A DNA stretch of 64,000 nucleotides. It comes from AP-15 sp963703665 (lineage in GTDB: Bacteria > Pseudomonadota > Alphaproteobacteria > ATCC43930 > CGMCC-115725). The notes beneath the pieces are model-generated. The model did no database searches. It was given only the letters and a program-made list of their open reading frames with translations, and was not told the DNA's origin. Positions 8,017 to 16,397 of this stretch are shown here, piece by piece. The translations under genes and the position numbers were made by a program. Location of the stretch: assembly GCA_963703665.1 (NCBI GenBank), contig CAVPFB010000010.1, positions 357,977 through 421,976 of the forward strand, in the 5' to 3' direction. The first letter of the stretch is position 1. Each line of letters opens with the position of its first letter.

Positions 8017-9231
8017 ATGTCACTGATCAATCTCCGCCACGGGATCTTTCTGCCGCCGTTCCATCCCAACGAGGAGAACCCGACCCAGTGCCTGGAGCGC
8101 GACCTCGAGCTGATGCAATGGCTGGACAAGCTCGGCTTCCACGAAGCCTGGATCGGCGAGCACCATTCGGCGGGGTTCGAGATCATCAGCTCGCCCGAGA
8201 TCTTCATCGCTTTTGCCGCCGAGCGCACAAGGCACATCCGACTCGGCACCGGGGTCGTCTCGCTGCCCTACCATCACCCGATGATGGCTGCCGATCGCAT
8301 CGTCCAGCTCGACCACATGACCCGCGGCCGGGTCATGTTCGGCGCCGGGCCGGGCCTATTGGCCTCGGACGCGATCATGATGGGCATCGACCCGTTGACC
8401 CAGCGCGACCGCATGGCCCAATCGATCGACGTGATCCTGCGGCTGTTCCAGGGCGAGATCGTCACCGAAAAGACCGACTGGTACACGATGGAAGGCTGCC
8501 GGCTGCATTTGCTGCCCTACACAAAGCCCTATCCCGAGGTTGCGGTGGTCAGCGCGGTGACGCCCTCGGGCGGGCGGCTCGCCGGCAAATATGATCTCGG
8601 CATGATCTGTGTCGCCGCGACCAACCCGTTCGGCTTTGACGCGCTCGGCTCGAACTGGGGAATTGCCTGCGACACGGCAGCCGAGCATGGCCGCCAAATG
8701 GACCCGGACCGGCTGCGCCTCGTCGGCCCGATGCACATCGCCGAAACCCGCGAGCAGGCCTTCGCCAATGCCCGCTTCGGCTTCGAGCGTTACCTGGGAT
8801 ATCTCAACAACAACCAGCCGCGCTTTATCGTGCCGGCGGGCCAGGACCCGCTCGAATGGTTTGTCGAAAACCGTTACGGAGTCTGCGGCACGCCCGATGA
8901 CGCGATCGCATTGATCGACCGGCTCTATGAAAAGCAGGGCGAATTCGGCGCGTTTTTGCAGCAGGCACACAACTGGGCCGACTTCGACGCCACCAAGCGA
9001 TCCTACGAGCTCTACGCCCGCTATGTGATGCCGCATTTCAGCCGGCTCAACCATAGCCGCGCCGCCTCCTACCAATGGTGCGGCGACAACCGCGCCGAAT
9101 TCAGCGCCAAGCGCAACGCCGCCGCCAAAGCCATGTTCGACAAGCACGAGGCCGAGCAGGCCGCCGCCCGCGAAGCGACCGACGCCGCCCCGGGCATCCC
9201 CCGCCCCACCCGCGGCCGCGAAGCTTGGTAG
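8017..9231 (+). CDS. Luciferase-like (LLM class) flavin-dependent oxidoreductase
   Basis: The 404-residue product has the bacterial-luciferase TIM-barrel signature: 'MQWLDKLGFHEAWIGEHHSAGFEIISSPEIFIAFAAERT' near residue 40, then 'IRLGTGVVSLPYHHPMMAADRIVQLDHMTRGRVMFGAGPG' and 'DPLTQRDRMAQSIDVI'. The last third is helical. These enzymes use reduced flavin and oxygen to oxidise small molecules such as alkanes, terpenes or amines, and depend on a separate flavin reductase that is not seen here. The best general resemblance is to limonene-monooxygenase-type members, but the substrate is unknown. The start ATG at 8017 has gcgagga upstream. Confidence 0.88.
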   Translation: MSLINLRHGIFLPPFHPNEENPTQCLERDLELMQWLDKLGFHEAWIGEHHSAGFEIISSPEIFIAFAAERTRHIRLGTGVVSLPYHHPMMAADRIVQLDHMTRGRVMFGAGPGLLASDAIMMGIDPLTQRDRMAQSIDVILRLFQGEIVTEKTDWYTMEGCRLHLLPYTKPYPEVAVVSAVTPSGGRLAGKYDLGMICVAATNPFGFDALGSNWGIACDTAAEHGRQMDPDRLRLVGPMHIAETREQAFANARFGFERYLGYLNNNQPRFIVPAGQDPLEWFVENRYGVCGTPDDAIALIDRLYEKQGEFGAFLQQAHNWADFDATKRSYELYARYVMPHFSRLNHSRAASYQWCGDNRAEFSAKRNAAAKAMFDKHEAEQAAAREATDAAPGIPRPTRGREAW

Positions 9232-9338
9232 CGCCGGGACGCTCGTTATCGGCAGCGAAGCGAAGCAATCCCGCCGGTCCTCACGGCCGGGCAAAGCCGC
9301 GGCGCCCGAGTGTAAATTGGCAGCTCGCCGACGAGATT

Positions 9339-10277
9339 CTACTTCTGCTTGTCGGCGTCGAGCACCGCCTGGACCCGCGCGGGATCGGCGGCGAGGGGCG
9401 GGATGCCGGCGCGCTCGACCTGCAGCAGCTGGCCGACGGTGCTGTTGCGGGCGCCCCAGCCGCAATTCATCGCTTCGGTCAATTCCTCATAGGCCATGTT
9501 GGCGAGGCGCATCGGCACCCCGACCTCGCGCCCCAGACCGACGGCGAGACCGACATCCTTGTGCAACAGCCGCAATGCGAAATCGGCCGGGTCGTGCTGG
9601 CCGGTCAGGAACCGGCTGCCGAGCCGGTCGAAGGTGCGCACCCGGCCGGTGGCGCCCTGCCTGACCGCCTCCCACAAATCGACCGGGTCGACCCCGGCCT
9701 TGACGCCCATCGTGAAGACCTCGGCGAGCGCCACCCCCAGAACGGCGCTGGTGCAGTTGTGCACGAGCTTGGCGATCGATCCGGCGCCGATCGGGCCGAT
9801 ATAGGCCGCCTGGTCGCCCATCGCGTCGAGCACGGGCTTGTGGCGGTTGAAGATCTGCTCGTCGCCGCCGACCCAGATCGCCATCTTGCCGCTGGCCGCC
9901 CCGCCCGGGCCGCCGCTGACCGGGGAATCGAGCATGTAGAGGTTTTTCTCGGCGAAGGCGGCGTGGATCTTGCGCACCATCGCCGCCGAATTGGTCGACA
10001 TGTCGAAAAAGGCGGTGTCGGGGCGCATGCCCTCGATCAGCCCATTCGGCCCGAGCGCCACCTGCTCGACGTCGCCCGGCACCGGCAGCGAGGTGAAGAC
10101 GATCTCGGTCTGCTCGGCGACCTGCTTTGGCGAATTGGCCCAAACCGCGCCCTTCGCCAGGAACGGCTCCGCCGCGGCGCGGTTCAGATCGTGCACGACA
10201 AGGTTGTGCCCGGCCTTCTGCAGATTGGCCGCCATGCCCTTGCCCATCATGCCGAGCCCGATAAATCCGACGCGCAT
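9339..10277 (-). CDS. NAD(P)-dependent beta-hydroxyacid dehydrogenase (3-hydroxyisobutyrate dehydrogenase family)
   Basis: The 312-residue protein begins MRVGFIGLGMMGKGMAANL, the Rossmann GxGxMG fingerprint of the family. 'FFDMSTNSAAMVRKI' and 'DSPVSGGPGGAASGKMAIWVGG' form the substrate-binding segment. 'GPIGAGSIAKLVHNCTSAV' supplies the catalytic Lys helix (GxxxK). The C-terminal domain ends '..LLHKDVGLAVGLGREVGVPMRLANMAYEELTEA'. It should oxidise a 2- or 3-hydroxyacid, or reduce the corresponding semialdehyde, in the cytoplasm. The exact substrate (3-hydroxyisobutyrate, tartronate semialdehyde, other) is open. gcggagggg precedes the start. Confidence 0.9.
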   Translation of the reverse strand: MRVGFIGLGMMGKGMAANLQKAGHNLVVHDLNRAAAEPFLAKGAVWANSPKQVAEQTEIVFTSLPVPGDVEQVALGPNGLIEGMRPDTAFFDMSTNSAAMVRKIHAAFAEKNLYMLDSPVSGGPGGAASGKMAIWVGGDEQIFNRHKPVLDAMGDQAAYIGPIGAGSIAKLVHNCTSAVLGVALAEVFTMGVKAGVDPVDLWEAVRQGATGRVRTFDRLGSRFLTGQHDPADFALRLLHKDVGLAVGLGREVGVPMRLANMAYEELTEAMNCGWGARNSTVGQLLQVERAGIPPLAADPARVQAVLDADKQK

Positions 10278-10493
10278 GTTCCCCTCCGCCGATCACAAAA
10301 CCGCTGCGCGAGGAGTTTTGCCGCGCTGCGCAGCCAAGCGCAAGGATGACGGCCCCTCGTGCTGCGGGAGAGCGATTTGCGGATTATTTCGGATCATATC
10401 CGATCCGAGCCATGACCGAATGGCGAAGTCAGCTCAAGAAGAGGCGCTCTCCGAAATCAGCATATGGTCCTCCCCGTGCGCGCGGCACTCTAT

Positions 10494-11540
10494 CTAGCCG
10501 AGCCGGTAGAATCGGGTGGCGGTGGCGGAGAAGAGGGCGGTTTTTTCGGTGGGGGAACAGCCGGCGGCGATGCGCTTGAAGGCGTTCCACAGCACGTGGT
10601 AGCTGCAGCTGCCCTTGTCGACGGGGAAGTTGCTTTCGAACATCGCGCGCTCGGGGCCGAAGGCGGCGATGCAGGCCTCGATATAGGGCCGCCACGCCAC
10701 CGCCAGCTCTTCCGAGCTCGGCGGCAGCTCATGGGTGTGCACATCGAACCCGAACATCCGCATGCCGAGGCCGCCGAGCTTGATATGGACGTTCGGGCAA
10801 GCCGCCAGCTCCAGGATGCGCCTCTGCCACTCGGCGAAGATCTCGTCGCGCCTGCCGGCGTAGCGGCCAAGGCCGATCGCGCCGCCGACATGGTCGAGGA
10901 CGATCAGGGTTTCGGGAAAGGCGCGCGCCAGATCGAGGAGCTCGCCGAGCTGCGTATGATAGAGCCACGCGTCGAAGCTCAGTCCCAGCGGCGCCAAGCG
11001 GGCGAAACCCTCGCGCACACGGCGGTCCGACAGCAGCCCAGCCGGCCGGGCGACCATCGATCCCCATTGCGCCTGGTCCGGGTGCGTCGCCGAGATGAAG
11101 CGGATGCCGCGAAACCTGCCGCCGCCCGCCGCGATCTGCGCCTCCAGCACCGGCTCGACCGCGCCGCTCAATGCGAGGTCGGCATAGCCGACGATGCCGG
11201 CGCAGACCTGCCTGTCGCCGTAAGCGCCGCTGGCGGCCATCGCCGCGACGCCATTGGCGAACTCGACCTCGCCGACCGGCCGCAGCTCGGCCGGGCCTTG
11301 GGCGCGGTACATCGACAGCCATTCGAGATAGACGGTTGCGGTGACATTGTGGCCGCTGCCGATATCGGCCAACAGGTCGGGCAGCAGATAGCGGCCGGTC
11401 TCTGGCCGCTCGACCAGATGATGATGCGGGTCGACGATCGGCAGGTCGGGCTCGATGATCGCCTCATGGCGGCGGTCGAGCCAATCCGGCCGCACCGCCA
11501 GATGCACGCTGGTCGCGGTCCCCGGCGTCGTCGATTGCAT
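10494..11540 (-). CDS. Amidohydrolase family 2 protein (PDC lactonase-like)
   Basis: The 348-residue protein carries the amidohydrolase-2 signs: 'LPIVDPHHHL' near residue 35 (HxH metal ligands), 'FRGIRFISA', 'LIVLDHVGGAIG' with a conserved His, 'PNVHIKLGGLGM', and the terminal 'ERAMFESNFPVDK' with the catalytic Asp. This superfamily includes 2-pyrone-4,6-dicarboxylate lactonase, decarboxylases and L-fuconolactonase, all with a TIM barrel. The substrate cannot be assigned. The start has gaggaga about seven bases upstream. It lies head-to-tail with the dehydrogenase at 9339 on the same strand, but 216 bases apart, so co-transcription is uncertain. Confidence 0.87.
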   Translation of the reverse strand: MQSTTPGTATSVHLAVRPDWLDRRHEAIIEPDLPIVDPHHHLVERPETGRYLLPDLLADIGSGHNVTATVYLEWLSMYRAQGPAELRPVGEVEFANGVAAMAASGAYGDRQVCAGIVGYADLALSGAVEPVLEAQIAAGGGRFRGIRFISATHPDQAQWGSMVARPAGLLSDRRVREGFARLAPLGLSFDAWLYHTQLGELLDLARAFPETLIVLDHVGGAIGLGRYAGRRDEIFAEWQRRILELAACPNVHIKLGGLGMRMFGFDVHTHELPPSSEELAVAWRPYIEACIAAFGPERAMFESNFPVDKGSCSYHVLWNAFKRIAAGCSPTEKTALFSATATRFYRLG

Positions 11541-11965
11541 CGGCTTTCTCCTCGGAGATCTCGGCCCTGGCGGAGATCGGATGCGGTGCGCGACCTCCCA
11601 ACATCATACGCTATGACCGGGCAAATCCTCCTGGGAAGCGGACGGACCGAGAACCCATTTTTCTCTGCCTGGGACACGCGGTTCGGCAATGACGCCGTAC
11701 GACCGCATCCGTCCAGGGCACGTTCCGCCCGCGTTCAACCGCCGCATGGACGATCAGCTCGCCGAGATCGCGAGCACGCGGTGGACGCCCGGCCGGCCAT
11801 CGGCGCCCGAACCTGATCGTCAGCTCGGCGCAGACGATGGTCATGCGACGGAGCCGCTCAGCTTTCCGTGCGGCGCGGATCTGGCCACGCGGCGGCCTCA
11901 TGTCGGTTCGACGAATGACGCGAACGCCAGGCCGCGACCGCGGGGCTGCACGGCGACCGCGTTGC
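11541..11965. other. Gap holding only the peptidase fragment
   Basis: The interval lies between the divergent amidohydrolase start at 11540 and the end of the ABM gene at 11966. Besides the peptidase relic at 11642-11795, no coding frame, repeat or RNA is recognisable. The right half (about 11800-11960) looks like eroded high-GC coding DNA but matches nothing I know. Confidence 0.4.
11642..11795 (+). pseudogene. Duplicate of the N-terminus of the M3 peptidase at 13014
   Basis: Translation gives 'TENPFFSAWDTRFG' in one frame and, after one extra base near 11686, 'MTPYDRIRPGHVPPAFNRRMDDQLAEIAS' in the next. The intact gene starting at 13014 reads 'MTDNPFFADWDTPFGMPPFDHIRPEHFPPAFERGMEEQLAEIAA'. 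The two DNA segments are visibly similar over about 135 bases, and similarity stops abruptly after the 'gccgagatcgcg' they share. It is a broken partial duplication about 1.4 kb upstream of the functional copy, not a gene. Confidence 0.7.
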
Positions 11966-12646
11966 TCATTCCCGGCCGCCGCCCTGAGGCACGGGCGGAT
12001 AGTACTGCGGCGCCTCGCGGCGATCGGACATTCCGTAATCGCGGATGACGCGAACCCGACGGTGGCGCAATCGGCCGCCGGCGACGGCCCGCGGCGTCCA
12101 GGCTGCGGCCGCGGCCATGTCTCGCCAGGAAGCGAGCAGCAAGAGCTTGCCGGGATTGTAGATGCTCTCGAAGACCTCGCAATCGACGACGCCGCGGGCG
12201 CCGCTCTCGGGCAGGCCGAGATCGCCGGCGAGATCGGTGCTGATCGGCATCTCGCCGGCCGTGGGCGAGACCTCGCTGATCGTCGCGGCCTTGGCCTCGC
12301 CGATTTCGGTCTCGTCGAGGCGCTGCTGCGCCAAGGACTGGTCTTCGGGGATTTGCGTGTCCGCGGTGATCTCGCCGACCCGCAGGTGATAGTCGGCGAA
12401 GACCTCCAACCGGCCCTTTTGCTGGACTTCGTGATGGACGCCGAGCGTGCGCCAGCGGATGACGGCCTTTTCGTCGCGCCAGGTCGACAGCGACAGCACC
12501 CGGCCCTCGGTCCGCCGGCTGGCAAACCGCTCGTTGTCGATGAAGCCGTCGATCTTTGCGAGCTCCGGCCTCAAGGTCGCTGCGAGGCTCAGATAGTCGT
12601 CGAACCGCCCTGTCTTCGGCTGGACTTCGAAGATTACGGCGAACAT
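11966..12646 (-). CDS. Two-domain antibiotic biosynthesis monooxygenase (ABM)-like protein
   Basis: The 226-residue product begins MFAVIFEVQPKTGRFDDYLSLAATLRPELAKIDGFIDNERF and continues 'GRVLSLSTWRDEKAVIRWRTLGVHHEVQQKGR', a complete dimeric alpha/beta-barrel ABM domain. After a linker near residue 120, a second, shorter half follows ('CEVFESIYNPGKLLLLASWRDMAAAAAW' and 'RHRRVRVIRDYGMSDRREAPQYYPP'). Proteins of this layout are common in rhizobia and annotated only by domain. The fold serves in cofactor-free oxygenases and haem-degrading enzymes, but the reaction here is unknown. gaggagaaagg precedes the start. Confidence 0.82.
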   Translation of the reverse strand: MFAVIFEVQPKTGRFDDYLSLAATLRPELAKIDGFIDNERFASRRTEGRVLSLSTWRDEKAVIRWRTLGVHHEVQQKGRLEVFADYHLRVGEITADTQIPEDQSLAQQRLDETEIGEAKAATISEVSPTAGEMPISTDLAGDLGLPESGARGVVDCEVFESIYNPGKLLLLASWRDMAAAAAWTPRAVAGGRLRHRRVRVIRDYGMSDRREAPQYYPPVPQGGGRE

Positions 12647-12675
12647 GGGCCTTTCTCCTCAGCTGGGGCCGCATC

Positions 12676-12882
12676 TCAGGATTGCCGCCGCTCGAGGTGC
12701 TTCGCGATCGGGTAGAAGACAGGCAGCAACAGCGACGGACCGTCGTGGCGACTGGCGATGCGGACGTGCGCTTCGCAGTCGTCGAGCTCAGGCGCGGTAA
12801 AGATGGCGGATCGAGAGGCCATCAGCGACATCTCCGGACTTACGGTGCGCATACGCCGCAAATTGGGGGGTTGTCCGTGCAT
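12676..12882 (-). CDS. Possible small hypothetical protein upstream of the ABM gene
   Basis: A 68-residue frame on the ABM strand ends 29 bases before that gene's start. It reads MHGQPPNLRRMRTVSPEM, then '..IFTAPELDDCEAHVRIASRHDGPSLLLPVFYPIAKHLERRQ'. The second half looks like ordinary globular sequence. No family is recognised and no strong ribosome-binding site stands before the ATG, so it may be a decayed remnant. Confidence 0.32.
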   Translation of the reverse strand: MHGQPPNLRRMRTVSPEMSLMASRSAIFTAPELDDCEAHVRIASRHDGPSLLLPVFYPIAKHLERRQS

Positions 12883-13013
12883 GTCCGGTCGAATCACTTC
12901 GGACTCCTCCGAAGGGTCGAGGGTGTGCGCTCGGGTTCGGTCCAGGTCATCGCCAGCTAGTGGCCAAAACCGTTTATGATGCGTAATCGCGGCTGGCCGC
13001 CGAGGAGGTCCGG

Positions 13014-15111
13014 ATGACCGACAACCCGTTTTTCGCCGACTGGGACACGCCGTTCGGCATGCCGCCGTTCGACCATATCCGGCCGGAGCATTTTCCGCCG
13101 GCGTTCGAGCGCGGCATGGAGGAGCAGCTGGCCGAGATCGCGGCGATCGTCGCGGCACCATGGCCGCCGAGCTTTGCCGACACGATCGAGGCGTTCGAAC
13201 GCAGCGGGAAATCGCTCGAGCGGGTGAGCGCGGTGTTCCGCAATCTCGATGCCAGCGACACCAGCCCGGCGCTCGAGCAGATCGCTCGCGACTTTGCGCC
13301 CAAGCTCTCCCGGCACCAGACGCGCATCGCGCTCGACCCGGACTTGTTGGCGCGCATCGCCGATCTCCATGCCCGGCGCGGCGAGCTCGGGCTCGCCGAG
13401 GACCAAATGCGCCTTCTCGACCGCCATCATTTGCGCTTGGTGCGGGCCGGCGCGCGGCTCGGCCCCGACCAGAAGGCCCGCATGGCAGCGATCGGCGAGC
13501 GGCTGGCGACATTGCATACCCGCTTTGGGCAGAACGTGCTGCATGACGAGCGCGAATGGCGGCTGGTGCTCGACGCGGCCGATCTCGACGGGCTTCCGGG
13601 TTTCGCCCGTGCCGCCGCAGCGCAGGCCGCCGAGGAGCGCGGGCTGAGCGGGCGGTTTGTGGTGACCCTCGCCCGCTCCTCGATCGAGCCGTTTCTGACC
13701 TTTTCCTCGCGCCGCGATCTGCGCCGCACCGCGCACCAGGCCTGGACTGCGCGCGGGACCAGTCCTGGCGAGGCCGACAATCGGCCGCTCGTTCGCGAGA
13801 TCATGGCCTTGCGCGGCGAGCAGGCGCGGCTCCTCGGCTACGACGATTTCGCCGCCTACCGGCTCGACGATTCGATGGCCGAGACCGCCGCTGCGGTCGA
13901 AAATCTTCTGCTGCAGGTGTGGGACCCGGCCAAGCAGAAGGCGCGCGCCGAGCGCGCCGCCCTCGAACAGATGGCCCGCGCCGAGGGGCTCAACGAGCCG
14001 ATCGAGCCGTGGGACTGGCGCTACTACGCCGAGCAGGTCCGACGCGCCCGGTACGATCTCGACGAGGCCGAGGTGAAACCCTATTTCGTCCTCGACGACA
14101 TGGTCGCGGCGGCGTTCGACAGCGCCCGGCGGCTGTTCGGCCTCGACTTTTGCGCCGCGCCCGGATCTGCCGGTGTATCACCCGGATGTCCGAGCCTGGG
14201 AGGTCCGCGACCGGGCCGGTCATCATGTCGGCCTTTTCCTGCACGATAATTTCGCCCGCCCCGGCAAGCGTTCGGGCGCGTGGTCGAGCCGCTACCGCGA
14301 CCAGCAAAATCTGGACGGCCCGGTGACGCCGATCGTCGTCAACAACAACAATTTTGCGAAATCCGATGCTGCCGGGGGCGAGCCCACCCTGTTGAGCTTC
14401 GACGACGCCGAGACGCTGTTTCACGAATTCGGCCACGGCCTGCACGCGCTGCTGAGCCGGGTGCGCTATCCCTCGCAGTCCGGCACCGCGGTGCGCCGCG
14501 ATTTCGTCGAGTTTCCGTCGCAAATCTTCGAGCATTGGATGTCGGCGCCGGCGAATTTGCGCAAATACGCGCGCCATTGCCAGACCGGCGAGCCGATCCC
14601 CGAGGCCCTGCTGCACCGGCTGCTCGCGGCCCGCACCTTCAACGAAGGTTTTGCCACGGTCGAATACACCGCGTCCGCTCTGATCGACCTGGAGCTGCAC
14701 CGCGATCGGCAGCCCGAAAATCTCGATCCGGATCGGTTCGAGCGCGAATTCCTGGCGCGATACGGCGTGCCGCGCGAGATCGGGCTGCGCCACCGCCCCG
14801 CCCATTTCCAGCATCTATTCGCCGGCGGCGGCTATGCCGCGGGGTATTACGCCTATCTATGGGCCGAGGTGCTCGACGCCGACGGCTTCGCCGCCTTTAC
14901 CGAGGCGGGCGACGTGTTCGACCCGGCACTCGCCGCGCGGCTCGAGGACATCTACAGCGCCGGCGACACGCGCGACCCGATGGAGCTCTATCGCGCCTTC
15001 CGCGGCCGCGACCCGGAGATTGCCGCTTTGCTGCGCCAGCGCGGCCTGACCGACAGCCCTGAGGACACGGCGCCCGCCGCGGTTCTCGGAGGCGCGGCAC
15101 CGTCGGCCTAG
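13014..15111 (+). CDS. M3 family oligopeptidase (frameshifted)
   Basis: The corrected product is about 698 residues, the length of oligopeptidase A and Dcp. It begins MTDNPFFADWDTPFGMPPFD behind gaggaggtccgg. The catalytic zinc motif 'FHEFGHGLHALLS' is at about 14420, with 'FNEGFATVEYTASALIDLELH' supplying the downstream region. One inserted C in the run at 14160-14162 moves the reading frame; 'APDLPVYHPDVRAWEVRDRAGHHVGLF' then continues correctly. It is a cytoplasmic metallopeptidase that degrades short peptides. A partial copy of its first 45 codons lies at 11642-11795. Intact motifs on both sides of the shift suggest a sequence error. Confidence 0.9.
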
Positions 15112-15476
15112 TGGTCGCAGGGCGTAGCTCAGCCCCATTGGGCGACCACCTCGTCTCGGCACGATCTGCTGCGGTCCGCGGCGGCGACAAAGCCATAGAT
15201 TTGCGGCTCCGGGCCGCCTCAGCGCGATCGCGAAACCGTTCGGAGCTCATCTCTCTGCCTTCCGGCAGTGACACTTCGGTCACCTCTGTCTCGCCAGCAG
15301 GCAGCGCTTGCCGCGCGTTCGCAGCCCGGCGAGCACCCGCCGCGCGTGACACGCCGCCGAGGACGAGGTAAAGACGCCAGGGGGTTGACCGGCGTCAACC
15401 GGCGTGACGTTCGTTTAGTGTCAACACCGCTCGCGTGGCGGGATCTGCGATCGAAGGCGGCTTTAAGAGGAAATCA
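15112..15476. other. Upstream region of the carbonic-anhydrase-like gene
   Basis: No credible gene lies in these 365 bases. The distal part is featureless. The proximal part holds the inverted repeat at 15384-15401 and the ribosome-binding site aagagga at about 15465-15471. Confidence 0.45.
15384..15401. promoter_or_regulatory. Inverted repeat upstream of the carbonic-anhydrase-like gene
   Basis: GGTTGAC and GTCAACC are perfect reverse complements separated by CGGC, 75 bases before the start codon at 15477. The half-site TTGAC recurs partly in the next ten bases (cggcgtgacg). It may be an operator or simply a short hairpin; no regulator is known. Confidence 0.35.
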
Positions 15477-16023
15477 ATGGCGATTGTTGCTGCCCGTGCC
15501 TGTTGCGGCGAGCCGTTCGGAGCTCGGCTCGATCGTCGCCGACTGTTGCGGTCGGCGGTGATCGCCGGGCTGGCGGCTTCCCTGCCGTTCGATGCTCGAG
15601 CGGCGGAAGGCGATTACGAGGCGATGCTGGTCTCCTGCATCGATCCGCGCATGGTGACGCCTGTCTACAACTACATGGAGCAACGCGGCCTCAGCGGCAA
15701 ATACAGCCAGTTCGTCATTGCCGGCGCGGCGATCGCCGTCGTCGCGCCCAAAGTTCGAAGCATGGCGGCCGGCGTTTTGGGACAACCTCGCAACCTCGGT
15801 CGAGCTGCATCACCTCAAGCGGGTGATCGCGATCGATCATCGCGATTGCGGCGCCGCCCGGATCGCCTATGGCGACGACAGCATCGCCGACCCGCAGATC
15901 GAGACCAAGACCCACCGCGAGGTCCTCGCCGAGTTCCGCGAAGCGGTCGCGAGGCACCATCCGCAACTCACCGTCGAGACCGGTCTGATGGCCCTCGACG
16001 GCTCGATCCAAATGTTCGGCTGA
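15477..16023 (+). CDS. Tat-exported beta-carbonic-anhydrase-like protein (frameshifted)
   Basis: With one extra A removed from 15750-15752 the product is about 181 residues. The N-terminus has a twin-arginine signal: 'LDRRRLLRSAVIAGLAASLPFDARAAEG'. The mature part reads 'MLVSCIDPRMVTPVYNYMEQRGL' and later 'RVIAIDHRDCGAARIAYG', i.e. the CxDxR and HxxC zinc ligands of beta-carbonic anhydrases. At about 150 mature residues it is short for the class, and several such exported homologues are annotated only as hypothetical. Hydration of CO2 in the periplasm is plausible but inferred. The start ATG follows aagagga. Confidence 0.78.
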
Positions 16024-16397
16024 ACGGGCGGCGAGCGCCGGTGAGGCCAACGCGGCGTCCCTCCCGACTGACCCGTCAGGTTTCTTTGGCCGCCGCAACA
16101 GGGGCGGCATCGATTTCCCATTTCCCCGTGACCGGGCTTGACCCGTGGGCCTTCAGCCGACGGACTTGATCCGCGGGCCTCCACGCTTAGTTGATCCGTG
16201 GGCGCCCACGCCCCAGGACGTCGAAGCGAAGACGTGGATACGCGGGTCAAGCCCACGCAAGGGGATCTCACGTTGTCTAGCGTGGAGGAATCGCAGGCGG
16301 CGGCTTCATCGGAACGTCTTCCAACCGTCACCCGACGGCAAATTTCGACGCCTAGTGTCCGCGCCGCGTCCGAAATTCACCCGAGGGGACATCAAAG
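16024..16397. other. Repeat-bearing gap before the phosphoesterase gene
   Basis: This gap has no gene. From about 16120 it contains several short segments of one theme ('gggcttgacccgtgggcc', 'cttgatccgcgggcc', 'ttgatccgtgggc') and the 37-base dispersed repeat at 16224-16260. The last 60 bases are the leader of the next gene, with gaggggacatcaaag before its ATG. Confidence 0.5.
16224..16260 (+). repeat. 37-base dispersed repeat, copy 1
   Basis: The segment matches 62301-62337 at 33 of 37 positions, in the same orientation, with a core 'agacgtggata' followed by 'caagcccrcgcaa'. Both copies lie in gaps next to genes and carry the 'cgggtcaagcccgcg' motif common to alphaproteobacterial intergenic repeats. 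Confidence 0.65.
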
